From: UBA2330 sp049293015
GTDB lineage: Bacteria; Bacteroidota; Ignavibacteria; Tepidaquicellales; Tepidaquicellaceae
Direction: 5' to 3'
Length of the DNA: 37,317 bases
Assembly (NCBI GenBank): GCA_049293015.1
Contig: JBATSB010000152.1
Location: 1 to 37,317 of the forward strand
Position 1 is the stretch's first letter, and every line of letters begins with the position of its first letter. The notes under the pieces are model-generated. The model saw only the letters and a list, made by a program, of their open reading frames with translations. It did not search any database and was not told where the DNA came from. Made by a program: the position numbers and the translations under genes. This document shows positions 1 through 8,251 of this stretch, in pieces.

Positions 1-163
1 ACATTACACATTACACATTACACATTACACATTACACATTACACATTACACATTACACATTACACATTACACATTACACATTACACATTACACATTACAC
101 ATTACACATTACACATTACACATTGAACATTGAACATTATACATTGAACTTTGAGCATTAACC
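1..163. repeat. Heptanucleotide tandem array (ACATTAC)n with degenerate tail
   Basis: The unit ACATTAC is repeated head to tail without visible error from the first base to about 124 (about 17-18 copies). It then decays into related heptamers (ACATTGA, ACATTAT, ACTTTGA, GCATTAA) that run up to the stop codon of the VOC gene. The array begins at the window edge, so its full length is unknown. A 7-bp unit is not a multiple of three, so copy changes inside a gene would shift frame, but no gene lies here. Related heptamers recur elsewhere in the window, mostly 3' of genes. Confidence 0.97.
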
Positions 164-547
164 AAGTATTTCTCCGAATGAAATGTCGTACCCGTCCGGA
201 TCGGACACTCCGAATTCTTTTATATTGTAATCAGTAATGTATAATGAATAATCTATCTTTGCTCCTCTTTCAATAAATTCTTTGTAGATCTTTTCAGCAT
301 CATCCACCCAAAAATAGACATTACTTGTTTTATCTTTTGATTTCCAGTTGGGTTTTATGTCTTCAATTTTGTGAGATTGTGAGATCATCAGATAATTATT
401 ATCTCTTTCCATTAAACAAAATTCATGCGGTTCGCCGTAGAAATTTTGAAAATCAAATCCAAGTTTTTCGCTGTACCATGCAGCAGATTTATCAATCTCA
501 GAGACCAGTAAAATTGCTGAAGTACCTGTTAATTTAGCTTTGTCCAT
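158..547 (-). CDS. VOC superfamily (glyoxalase/bleomycin resistance-like) protein
   Basis: This 129-residue protein has the size and pattern of a single vicinal-oxygen-chelate domain. The N-terminal strand 'TGTSAILLVSEIDKSAAWY' with 'SEKLGF' is the usual start of the first beta-alpha-beta-beta-beta module. The C-terminal 'FGVSDPDGYDISFGE' is the typical end, with a terminal Glu at a metal-ligand position. VOC members include glyoxalases, dioxygenases and antibiotic-binding proteins, and nothing here fixes the substrate. No signal peptide is visible, so it is probably cytoplasmic. The ATG at 547 lies inside the end of the upstream DUF4870 gene (14-bp overlap), so the two are probably co-transcribed. 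The stop codon abuts the degenerate heptamer array. Confidence 0.85.
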   Translation of the reverse strand: MDKAKLTGTSAILLVSEIDKSAAWYSEKLGFDFQNFYGEPHEFCLMERDNNYLMISQSHKIEDIKPNWKSKDKTSNVYFWVDDAEKIYKEFIERGAKIDYSLYITDYNIKEFGVSDPDGYDISFGEILG

Positions 548-992
548 ATACTTTATTGTAAATTATATTTCCAATAAAAAAAACTTTGATCCGTTCACCT
601 TTATATGCTTTTATTGCAAGATAAATGCTGTATGCAATTGCTCCCAAAACAAGTAAAATAATAAAGGCATAAAATGCGATGATTAGTACTATAAAAAAAA
701 CGGGTAAGTCGGAGTTTCCTGTGGAATTGAGATTTGTCATTCCTAATCCTGATACAAAAAATATTATTACAAGTACAAACACAAAAAAAATAATTATCAC
801 AGCAAGTGAGAGATGAAAGAAAATTGATTGCAAAGAATGAAATCTTACAAACTGTGATTTTTCTTTTTGAGTTGCCCAGATTATAATAGGCAGCAGAATC
901 CCTCCAAGGATAAGCGATATATGAGAAAGAAGTGCCAATGTCCTTTCTTCGTTTGAAGGCATATTATCATTAACAGTATTATTGTTATCCAT
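534..992 (-). CDS. DUF4870 domain-containing membrane protein
   Basis: A 152-residue small membrane protein. After a polar N-terminus rich in Asn comes 'EERTLALLSHISLILGG' followed by 'FVRFHSLQSIFFH', the hallmark of DUF4870 (a Tic20-like family of small membrane proteins). Three or four hydrophobic segments can be seen: about residues 21-40, 58-82, 96-124 and a C-terminal amphipathic stretch. 'YLAIKAYKGERIKV' near the end is also typical. The molecular role of the family is unknown. The gene overlaps the VOC gene by 14 bp and follows the HIT gene by 25 bp on the same strand, so the three may form one transcript. Confidence 0.88.
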   Translation of the reverse strand: MDNNNTVNDNMPSNEERTLALLSHISLILGGILLPIIIWATQKEKSQFVRFHSLQSIFFHLSLAVIIIFFVFVLVIIFFVSGLGMTNLNSTGNSDLPVFFIVLIIAFYAFIILLVLGAIAYSIYLAIKAYKGERIKVFFIGNIIYNKVYGQS

Positions 993-1017
993 GATTTATT
1001 TGAAATTATTAAAAAAT

Positions 1018-1341
1018 TTATTTTTTAGAGTATCTCGGTATCAGATGTAAATGAGCATGCATAACTATCTGACCTGCATCTTTACCGGCGTTTACATTTA
1101 GATTGTAAGCTGAAGGAGAATGATTCTCATCGGATATTTTTTTTGCATCTTCCATCAGATCCCACATTGAATTCCTTACATCTTCCGGGAGATCAAAATA
1201 ATTTTCATAATGATCAAATGGAATTACAAGTAAATGACCTTTGGATTGAGGAAATTTATCATTTATTATAAATGCCTTTTCATTTTCCAGAAGAAAATTT
1301 TCTTTGTCAATATTACAGAAAATACAGTCTGAGAGCTTCAT
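1018..1341 (-). CDS. HIT family protein (histidine triad nucleotide hydrolase)
   Basis: A compact 107-residue HIT protein. The N-terminal 'CIFCNI' is the usual start of bacterial HIT proteins (one Cys pair, as in zinc-containing members). The mid-protein 'KGHLLVIPFDHYENYFDLP' matches the family core. The C-terminal 'HAHLHLIPR' is the H-x-H-x-H histidine triad, whose middle histidine is the nucleophile in AMP-transfer hydrolysis. HIT proteins hydrolyse nucleoside phosphoramidates or dinucleoside polyphosphates in the cytoplasm. The length is at the short end for the family but the domain is complete. The ATG at 1341 follows an AT-rich leader without a Shine-Dalgarno sequence. It is the first gene of a probable three-gene minus-strand transcript. 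Confidence 0.93.
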   Translation of the reverse strand: MKLSDCIFCNIDKENFLLENEKAFIINDKFPQSKGHLLVIPFDHYENYFDLPEDVRNSMWDLMEDAKKISDENHSPSAYNLNVNAGKDAGQIVMHAHLHLIPRYSKK

Positions 1342-1353
1342 ATTTTAATTAGG

Positions 1354-1387
1354 TTGAAAATTTTTTCAATGAATATACTTATTTTTG
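1354..1387 (+). promoter_or_regulatory. Possible Bacteroidota-type promoter (TTG ... TAnnTTTG)
   Basis: A TTG at 1354-1356 and TATTTTTG at 1380-1387 match the -33/-7 consensus of Bacteroidota sigma-70 promoters, with a spacing at the long end of the accepted range. They would drive the gene starting at 1470. AT-rich DNA produces such matches by chance, so this is weak. Confidence 0.25.
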
Positions 1388-1469
1388 AAAATAAATTCAG
1401 ATGTATATAATATTAAACTTTTATTTACTTTTTCAAGTCTGTATATTACATCAAATAAAAATTAGCAAA

Positions 1470-2750
1470 ATGCATTTTAAGAAATTCTTTTTTACAGGGA
1501 TTTGCGCAATTGTTTTAATATTTACGTGCAATGAATCCCGTTCACAGGACACTGCGAAAATAATGTCATATAATCTTTTGAATTACAGCGGCAACAATAC
1601 AACAAAAGATCCTTACTTCAGACAAACTATGGATTATGAGAAACCTGATGTACTGGCAGTCTGCGAGATTCTTTCACAGGCAGCGGTTAATAATTATTTA
1701 GCCAATGTATTGAATTTTAATAATCCGAACAAATATTCAGCAGGTATATTTATTGACGGACCTGATACTGATAATGCTATTTTTTATGATAATTCAAAAT
1801 TTCATTTTGTCAGTAATACGGTTATAAGTACAGAGCTTAGAAATATCAATATGTTTACTCTTATTCATATTAATTCAAATGACACTATAAAAATATTTGA
1901 TGTTCATTTAAAAGCCAGTAATACTACAGATGATCAGCAAAAGAGACTTGCAGAAGTCAATCTGATGAGGAATGTGACAAATACATTCAGAATAGGTGAA
2001 GAGTTTATGGTAGTTGGAGATTTTAATATTTATTCATCTACCGAGCCTGCCTATCAAAGACTTCTTCAGCCCGATGTAAACGCAGACGGACAGTTTGTTG
2101 ATATGTTTAATATGACAGGATCCTGGAATCAATCTTCGTATGCCCCTTTTCACACGCAGTCGACAAGAACAAGGGCAATTGGTGATGGCGGAGCAACAGG
2201 TGGTCTGGATGACAGATTTGATATGATTTTGAATTCCAATGGTCTTTTGCAGGAAGGTAAAATAAAATATATACCCGGGTCATTGGTTTCAGTTGGAAAT
2301 GACGGAAATCATTTTAACGACAGTATAAATAAACAGCCGAATACTGCAGTTCCTGATAGTATTGCAAATGCATTATACTATACTTCAGATCATCTGCCTG
2401 TGTATGCTAAATATAAATTTGATGCCAATCCGATTTCTGTTAGCAACATAAGCAGTGAAATTCCCGAAGGATTTAAGCTAAGCCAGAATTATCCTAATCC
2501 ATTTAATCCAAATACAAGAATAGATTTTGATATACCGGATCTGAGACCTTACGGTTCATTTTCAAATCATGTAACATTAAAAATTTATGATATACTTGGA
2601 AATGAAGTAGAAACATTAGTGGATGAAAATCTTTCTGAAGGTGAATATACTTCAGAATTCAATGCTTCAGGACTTTCAAGTGGATCATATTTTTACAGGC
2701 TCAGCGCGGGTAATTTCACATTGACAAGATCTATGACTCTGATAAAATAA
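1470..2750 (+). CDS. Secreted endonuclease/exonuclease/phosphatase family protein with T9SS sorting domain
   Basis: The reading frame opens at 1401, but the ATG at 1470 is the better start. It gives a clean signal peptide beginning MHFKKFFF and ending before 'CNESRSQ', for a 426-residue protein. The body shows EEP (DNase I-like) fold motifs in order: 'KIMSYNLLNY' (Asn), 'DVLAVCEI' (catalytic Glu, metal ligand), 'FDVHLKAS' (His), 'VVGDFNIYSS' (Asp/Asn) and 'YTSDHLPVYAKY' (Asp-His pair). All key residues are therefore present. The C-terminus has 'YPNPFNPNTRIDFDI' and ends '...RSMTLIK', a T9SS type A sorting domain, so the enzyme should be exported and released or anchored at the surface. The substrate is not predictable: nucleic acid, or phosphate esters as in related sphingomyelinases. 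A strong terminator follows. Confidence 0.9.
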   Translation: MHFKKFFFTGICAIVLIFTCNESRSQDTAKIMSYNLLNYSGNNTTKDPYFRQTMDYEKPDVLAVCEILSQAAVNNYLANVLNFNNPNKYSAGIFIDGPDTDNAIFYDNSKFHFVSNTVISTELRNINMFTLIHINSNDTIKIFDVHLKASNTTDDQQKRLAEVNLMRNVTNTFRIGEEFMVVGDFNIYSSTEPAYQRLLQPDVNADGQFVDMFNMTGSWNQSSYAPFHTQSTRTRAIGDGGATGGLDDRFDMILNSNGLLQEGKIKYIPGSLVSVGNDGNHFNDSINKQPNTAVPDSIANALYYTSDHLPVYAKYKFDANPISVSNISSEIPEGFKLSQNYPNPFNPNTRIDFDIPDLRPYGSFSNHVTLKIYDILGNEVETLVDENLSEGEYTSEFNASGLSSGSYFYRLSAGNFTLTRSMTLIK

Positions 2751-2780
2751 ATCGGTTAAAAAAATATTATTCAATTTCAA

Positions 2781-2813
2781 AAAGAAGACGCTTTATCAGG
2801 CGTCTTTTTTTTT
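2781..2813 (+). terminator. Rho-independent terminator of the EEP-family gene
   Basis: Stem AAGACGC (2785-2791) pairs with GCGTCTT (2800-2806) around an 8-nt loop. It is preceded by A-rich sequence and followed by an uninterrupted T-tract to 2813. It lies 30 bp after the stop at 2750. Confidence 0.9.
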
Positions 2814-2814
2814 G

Positions 2815-2843
2815 AAATAAAAAAAGCCCCTTTGAAAGGGGCT
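2815..2843 (-). terminator. Rho-independent terminator of the DNRLRE/dockerin-like gene
   Basis: AGCCCCTTT (2825-2833) and AAAGGGGCT (2835-2843) form a near-perfect palindrome. On the minus strand it is followed by a T-tract (the A-run at 2815-2825). It lies 3' of the minus-strand gene that ends at 2887 and is back to back with the plus-strand terminator. Confidence 0.85.
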
Positions 2844-2886
2844 AAATGTTTGATACGAATTTCTATTGAGTTAATAATGAAAAAAA

Positions 2887-4116
2887 TTATGGTGAGATAC
2901 TTGTAACAAAATTGCTTGCATTATTATCAACAATACTGCCATCTGCAAGATCAGTAACATTATCACCATTGACATCCGAGGGAATATATCCAAATGCAAA
3001 ATTTAATGCATCATTATCAACTATACTTCCGTCAGTTACATCTACAACAAAATCCTGATTTACGTCACCACTATAGATACAATAACTACCCAATTTTAAA
3101 ACCTGATTATCCCCGTAAGCCTGGGTTGCTGCAGTTGAAAAATCATAATAATCAAAATTTCCGACTGTAAATGCTATAGGATTTTTACTCCATGTCTCTA
3201 TAGAATTTCTGTGATTGACAACAATGTAATATGTTCCGTCAGGTGCATTAAAGCAATTAAAAACTCCGTTGTAGTCATCAGACAAATTGGTTTTTGAATC
3301 TATAATATTATAAGGGGAAACACTACTTCTTAATGAAACAGTAATAGAATCTGCTATCATATTAAAACCATCAAAAAATCCTTCAATTAAGCATATAGAA
3401 TATAGCGGAATTGCATTAACTTCATAAGTAACAGTGAGAACAGGTCTGAAATTAGCAGAATCATTTTCTCTTGAGTCAAATCTTTTCGCAGTTCCAAGAT
3501 CACGTTCATTACCTACCAGCGCCCAGCCAAAGTTAGATTCCGGATTATCAAGCCAGTTCTGAACATCCTGTATCATTGCTGAAGAATCCCATGTATAAAA
3601 TCCAACTCCGCCAACAGGTTCAATAGCACTTGGGTCACTTGAAAAATCACCCCCATCATTTGTCCAGAAATCAGTATTATAAAAATTATGCTGCCATGTT
3701 GCATCGTAATCATCAGCCTGTGTACCATATCCTTCTTCTCCGGGTGCATCAGAATTTCCTGCACCCCAGTCCTTTTCAACTTTTCTGAGTTCTGCATCTT
3801 CAAAGCCCGAAATAGTTTTTGACATGTGAAGCTTTAAAGATACATTTGTAATTGTAGCACAAAGTGGAATGTCTTTTACCAGTAGAAATTTTATCAAACC
3901 TCTTCTTGTCTGATCAGCTGCTGTCTGACCGGTAAAGAAATACTGACCTGAACCGTTGCTTGTTTCACCGTTCGGATCCTGATAAAGAGTATTGTCTGTA
4001 GCAAATGTTATATCTACAGTGGTTTGTGCGGTTGAATCTGAATTTATGGAAATAGTCAGAAACATTGCAATCAATAGAATTGAAAGAAAATTAAACTGGA
4101 ATAGTATTTTTTTCAT
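2887..4116 (-). CDS. Secreted DNRLRE domain protein with C-terminal dockerin-like repeats
   Basis: A 409-residue protein with a signal peptide (about residues 1-30, ending 'SDSTAQ'). Residues ~33-232 look like a DNRLRE/CBM96-type domain: 'TRRGLIKFLL', then 'ATITNVSLKLHMSK', 'WQHNFYNTDFWTNDGGDF' and 'FRPVLTVTYE'. This beta-sandwich is found in extracellular and often carbohydrate-associated proteins. Residues ~238-345 resemble a module that I recall preceding dockerin-like ends in Ignavibacteria ('VVNHRNSIETWS'). Residues ~350-403 hold two calcium-loop repeats, 'GDVNQDFVVDVTDGSIVDND' and 'DVNGDNVTDLADGSIVDNN', resembling dockerin/EF-hand loops. No YPNPFNP sorting tag is present, so its surface attachment may differ from that of its neighbours. 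Function beyond this is not visible. Confidence 0.8.
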   Translation of the reverse strand: MKKILFQFNFLSILLIAMFLTISINSDSTAQTTVDITFATDNTLYQDPNGETSNGSGQYFFTGQTAADQTRRGLIKFLLVKDIPLCATITNVSLKLHMSKTISGFEDAELRKVEKDWGAGNSDAPGEEGYGTQADDYDATWQHNFYNTDFWTNDGGDFSSDPSAIEPVGGVGFYTWDSSAMIQDVQNWLDNPESNFGWALVGNERDLGTAKRFDSRENDSANFRPVLTVTYEVNAIPLYSICLIEGFFDGFNMIADSITVSLRSSVSPYNIIDSKTNLSDDYNGVFNCFNAPDGTYYIVVNHRNSIETWSKNPIAFTVGNFDYYDFSTAATQAYGDNQVLKLGSYCIYSGDVNQDFVVDVTDGSIVDNDALNFAFGYIPSDVNGDNVTDLADGSIVDNNASNFVTSISP

Positions 4117-4187
4117 GTTTGTGTTTTATTAGTTAATAGTTTGCAAATATACTTACATTGATTTTTTATTTTAATACAAAATTTTAT

Positions 4188-6788
4188 CTACCTTACTAAA
4201 AGCATTTTTTTTGTTTCTGAAACTTTTCCGTCAAAATTCAGGCTGTAAAAATAAATCCCGCTAGATACTGCAGATCCGGTATTGTCCATTGCATTCCAGA
4301 CTGAAGTATAACTGCCTGTATTCTGTACAATGGAAACAAGATTTCTGACAAGCCTTCCTGTGATGTCAAAAATATTGAGACTGACATTTCCCGATCCGGA
4401 AATATTATAATTGATCGTAGTTAGGGGATTGAAAGGATTAGGATAATTTTGTTCAAGGTTGAAATTATCAGGAATATTTTGACTTAGAGAACTTATTCCA
4501 ACCACCTGTGTAAGATCGATCTTATACATTGACCTGCCGTGCGTGCCTGCAACAAGATAGTATGCAGTCGGATGAATTTTAAAATCATATACCGAAACCA
4601 TCGGCATTCCTGTGCCTAAGTACTGCCATTCCTGACCGGTATTAAAACTTACATACGCGCCGACATCCGATCCGACAAAAAGAACATTTTGTCTAAGCGG
4701 ATCCACTGCAAATGCATTAACCGGAGCATCAGGAAGATTACTGCTGATATCCTGCCACGTCGCACCTCTGTCAGATGTTCTGAAAACATGCGGCTGCGGA
4801 TCTACCCATTTCAATCCGTTATAAGTTACATATGCAATGTTGTCATTCTGAGGATCGAATGCAACTCTCGTAACCCATCTGTATGGAAGTGTCTGCGATA
4901 TCTTTGTCCAGTTCGAGCCGTTGTTTGTTGTGATCCAGACATTTGCATCATCTGTACCTGCGATTATAATATTTGAATTTGTCGGTGCTACATCAATTGT
5001 TGTAACTGTTCCAAGTCTTGCCTGATTTCCATTGGTCAGATCAGGACTTGCTGCAGTCCAAGAAGATGCTGAATTAGTTGTCCTGTAAACTTTATTTGTC
5101 CCATAATACAAAACTGTATTTACATTCGGATCCATGACTACAGGCGTTGACCAGTTTCTTTTATCACCTGACGGAATTCCCGAAGTAGCAGATGAAAAAG
5201 AATTACCTCCGTTGGTAGATTTACCAAGTCCGCCGTTTTGAGATTCGGCATAAATTATATTTGGATTTGTATAATCCACTATTACATAAAATCCATCTCC
5301 GCCGTAAATACTCGACCAGTCGGATATACTTCCTGTTGTAGTTCTATTCGTTCCATTATCCTGTGTGCCTCCATAGAGTCTCTGAGGATTTGTTTTATCT
5401 AGACCAATTTCATAAAACTGTGTAACGGGCTGTGATGCTACTTTTGTAAATGAATTTCCGCCGTTAGATGAATTATAAAGTCCGCCGTCATTTCCAAAAA
5501 TTATTCTGTTCGGATCGCCCGGCTTAAATGCTAAAGCATGCTGATCTACGTGGATATTATTTGATGTTAATTCACTCCATGAAGTGCCTGAGTTTGTAGT
5601 TTTATTAATTGAAAAATCCAGTACATAAACTGTATTCGGATCAGTTGGATGAACTCTGACATTTCCGAAATACCAGCTAAAACTTGAAAATCCATTTTGT
5701 AATGTACCGCCCGGATTTGCATTTGACCAGTTAAGTCCGGCATTAGTAGTTTTAAAAAATCCTGAATAAGTAGAACCGTTTGTGAAAAGAGCATAAGAAA
5801 TATTTGGTGAAGAAGCTGAATTACTGAGTCCGATCCGTCCGACATTAGAAGTCGATGAATTCGGAAGTCCGTTCGCAGGACCCAATGCCGTCCAAGTATT
5901 TCCACCATCTACAGATTTATGAACTCCGCTCGAAGGACCGTAAAGCTGACCGCCGTTTGGATATCTTGTTCGCTGCCACATCGCAGCAAGTAAATTGTTT
6001 GGATTTATCGGATCTATTGAAATGTCTATAGCACCTGTCGAATCATTTAAATATAAAACTTTACTCCATGTACTTCCGCCGTTATCACTTCTGTAAACTC
6101 CTCTTTCAACATTAGGTGCAAAATATGAACCGGCTGCTGCTACATAGACTCTCAGCGGATTCAATGGATTAATTACAATCCTGCCGATTGAAACTGTATT
6201 TTCTAATCCCATAAGCTGCCATGAATCTCCGCCGTTAGTGGATTTATAAACTCCACCGCCTGCAAAATTATTATGACCGCCGTTTGCTTCGCCTGTTCCT
6301 GCATAGACTATATTGGAGTTTACAGGATCGACTGCAAGATCACCAATTGGTAAAACTGCCTGATCATCAAACACAGGAAACCATGTAACTCCGCCGTCAT
6401 TGGTTTTAAAAATTCCGCCTGTCGCAGCACCTGCATAAGCAATGTCAGTATTGTTTGGATTGTATTCAACATCAGAAAATCTGCCGCCGATATTTACAGG
6501 TCCGGCAAATTCCCATGCAGGAATTGAGTTATCAGATTGTGACATGGTTTCAGTTTCGGTTCTCATTTCCTGCGCCTGCTTCAATGCAACAAGATGCGCA
6601 TCAGGATCAGCTTTATAGAATGGGAAAGTTCTTTTTACATATTCAATGTCGTTTGGGTATTTGATGTCTTCTTCGGTGTTTGTGTTTTTATTTTGAGAAG
6701 TGTCATTTAATTTTAATGGGGAATCAATTTTCAGACCAATAACAGCAATTATTGCTATAGTTAAAAAGATTGTTAATGATAATTTCAT
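4188..6788 (-). CDS. Large secreted VPS10/BNR-repeat beta-propeller protein with T9SS sorting domain
   Basis: This 866-residue protein starts with a signal/anchor stretch (MKLSLTIFLTIAIIAVIG). It then carries many BNR/sortilin-type blades with motifs such as 'GGIFKTNDGGVTW', 'GGGVYKSTNGGDSW', 'GVYRSDNGGSTW', 'GVHKSVDGGNTW' and 'VFRTSDRGATW'. Most alternate with 'DPxNxNxxYAG' strands. This is the pattern of exo-type glycoside hydrolase/VPS10 propellers (two propellers by length), but I cannot place catalytic residues. It could be a binding protein rather than an enzyme. The C-terminus has 'YPNPFNPLTTINYNI' and ends '...SETKKMLLVR', a T9SS type A domain. The gene is 71 bp upstream of the DNRLRE gene on the same strand and may be co-transcribed with it. 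Confidence 0.85.
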   Translation of the reverse strand: MKLSLTIFLTIAIIAVIGLKIDSPLKLNDTSQNKNTNTEEDIKYPNDIEYVKRTFPFYKADPDAHLVALKQAQEMRTETETMSQSDNSIPAWEFAGPVNIGGRFSDVEYNPNNTDIAYAGAATGGIFKTNDGGVTWFPVFDDQAVLPIGDLAVDPVNSNIVYAGTGEANGGHNNFAGGGVYKSTNGGDSWQLMGLENTVSIGRIVINPLNPLRVYVAAAGSYFAPNVERGVYRSDNGGSTWSKVLYLNDSTGAIDISIDPINPNNLLAAMWQRTRYPNGGQLYGPSSGVHKSVDGGNTWTALGPANGLPNSSTSNVGRIGLSNSASSPNISYALFTNGSTYSGFFKTTNAGLNWSNANPGGTLQNGFSSFSWYFGNVRVHPTDPNTVYVLDFSINKTTNSGTSWSELTSNNIHVDQHALAFKPGDPNRIIFGNDGGLYNSSNGGNSFTKVASQPVTQFYEIGLDKTNPQRLYGGTQDNGTNRTTTGSISDWSSIYGGDGFYVIVDYTNPNIIYAESQNGGLGKSTNGGNSFSSATSGIPSGDKRNWSTPVVMDPNVNTVLYYGTNKVYRTTNSASSWTAASPDLTNGNQARLGTVTTIDVAPTNSNIIIAGTDDANVWITTNNGSNWTKISQTLPYRWVTRVAFDPQNDNIAYVTYNGLKWVDPQPHVFRTSDRGATWQDISSNLPDAPVNAFAVDPLRQNVLFVGSDVGAYVSFNTGQEWQYLGTGMPMVSVYDFKIHPTAYYLVAGTHGRSMYKIDLTQVVGISSLSQNIPDNFNLEQNYPNPFNPLTTINYNISGSGNVSLNIFDITGRLVRNLVSIVQNTGSYTSVWNAMDNTGSAVSSGIYFYSLNFDGKVSETKKMLLVR

Positions 6789-7021
6789 TAATTCAATAAA
6801 TAGGGTTGATAAAAAAGATTATGTATTTTAGCTCTTATGGTTTTAAGATTCAATGAATTTGTCAGGTTTTCATTTGTAGTTGGTCACGCTCGCAATACTC
6901 ACTAAGAACTGCAGTCGTGGGATATATTGGTAAGATTTCCTGAATACAAACTAATTTTTAAATAAGTATGAATAAATAGTGATGGTTAAATATGGAAAAA
7001 GCTCATTTAGATGTAAATATT

Positions 7022-8215
7022 CTAAAGATTTGACAATTGCTGTAATCTTTCAAACTGAATTAATCTTACCTTTCTTTTAATTTCAGATCTATTATAAATA
7101 AAGTTTGAATCTTTTCGAAGTGTTGACTTTGGAAACATTATAATTTCTATATTTCCAATTAAACCTATACCAGATCCACGTACTGGAAAAGGATTGTGTC
7201 CTATAGATTCGAGAGCACAAACAGAAGCTTCTGCCAATGGATGCCCCTCATGTGATTTAGAATCCATTGCTGCTACTTGAATGACTTTCCCGTTGTAAAT
7301 AATCACTCCAAAATCTCCTTTTTCTATAACATCCATTACTTTTCTACCATCTGATAATTTTCCTCGCCTTACGATGTATGGAACTTCATCAGCAAAGTTT
7401 CTTGGAGAAAATTTACCAACTTCGTAAATATAATCCGGATCAATTTTGTATGGATAATCTAATGTATCTCTTTGATACTTATCTCCATGTGGGAATTCTT
7501 CAATAGCCGGACCATCAGTGTCAACCGCCAAACTTTTAATTATGACTGAAATATCTCCTGAATTTTTTAAAACTCCGTCAATATAATTTTTAATTATTTT
7601 GTCTATTGTATATCCATTATCAAACTTTAAGTTATCAACCCATCTTTCTGTTTGTTCAAAATCTAATTTTTTAGCTAATAATTCTTGATATGTAATAATT
7701 TTATCAGAATTTGAATCGATTTCACTTTTTAACTCTACAGGTTCTAAAGTTTCATCATTCAGTACTGTTCCTCCAATAGAAAAAACAAGTTCTCCCAATG
7801 GATATAAGTCCCAATCTGATTCTGTTATTATATCTTCATTGGAAATACTTAATCTGTAATATGGATAATTATACATTGTAATCTCCGTGTTTTCATCCAT
7901 TGCATCAATATAACATAGATAACTTTTATCATCTGCAAAAGTTATTATTGCAACCTCGTTTAGCAATGGAGATGTTAAGCTTGAGGAGTAAATATAATGT
8001 GTATCAATGTTATAATTTGAGCCATCAAAAACATCTACTCCTGCCCAAGTATCAGAAAGATTAAATTGAAATTTCATTCGTTGCATGGTATCAACAAATT
8101 CGCAGTCAAAATAGCCATTGACACTGTCTATGTCTACTATTTTTGCAACATAAGTGGTTTTCGGAGTTTCGGTGTCACTATTAAAAGTGCATAATAAAAA
8201 ATCATCTACTTGCAT
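7022..8215 (-). CDS. Shared N-terminal domain fused to a GH75-like (chitosanase-like) hydrolase domain
   Basis: A 397-residue protein without a signal peptide. Residues 1-150 closely match the N-terminus of the upstream neighbour (8252-9337): both have 'YLCY', 'DCEFVDTxQRxKFxFNLS', 'DTHxIYS' and 'SDWDxYPLGE'. Residues ~225-375 resemble glycoside hydrolase family 75: 'VDTDGPA', 'FADEVPYIVRRG', 'GDFGVIIYNGKVIQVAAMD', 'PLAEASVCALESIG' and 'IEIIMFPKS'. The Asp318 and Glu329 pair would match the family's catalytic Asp/Glu, although the spacing is two residues longer than I expect. GH75 enzymes cleave chitosan; a bacterial cell-wall glycan is an alternative substrate. It is last in a four-gene cluster, 36 bp after the previous gene. 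The domain assignment is by eye from motif order; the substrate is unknown. Confidence 0.65.
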   Translation of the reverse strand: MQVDDFLLCTFNSDTETPKTTYVAKIVDIDSVNGYFDCEFVDTMQRMKFQFNLSDTWAGVDVFDGSNYNIDTHYIYSSSLTSPLLNEVAIITFADDKSYLCYIDAMDENTEITMYNYPYYRLSISNEDIITESDWDLYPLGELVFSIGGTVLNDETLEPVELKSEIDSNSDKIITYQELLAKKLDFEQTERWVDNLKFDNGYTIDKIIKNYIDGVLKNSGDISVIIKSLAVDTDGPAIEEFPHGDKYQRDTLDYPYKIDPDYIYEVGKFSPRNFADEVPYIVRRGKLSDGRKVMDVIEKGDFGVIIYNGKVIQVAAMDSKSHEGHPLAEASVCALESIGHNPFPVRGSGIGLIGNIEIIMFPKSTLRKDSNFIYNRSEIKRKVRLIQFERLQQLSNL

Positions 8216-8251
8216 GACTATATTTGTCTAAGTTTTGTAAAAAATTTATAT

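Noticed and set aside
1..163. CRISPR-like array at the left end
   Set aside because: The repeat is a 7-bp unit without spacers; it is a microsatellite, not a CRISPR array.
6789..7021. Small RNA or gene between the VPS10-type gene and the hydrolase cluster
   Set aside because: No open frame, hairpin with T-tract, or repeat could be supported in this 233-bp gap.
7022..8215. Toxin with nuclease or deaminase C-terminus
   Set aside because: The motifs (VPYIV, GDFGVII, AMD, EAS, FPKS) fit a GH75-like fold better than any nuclease or deaminase known to me.
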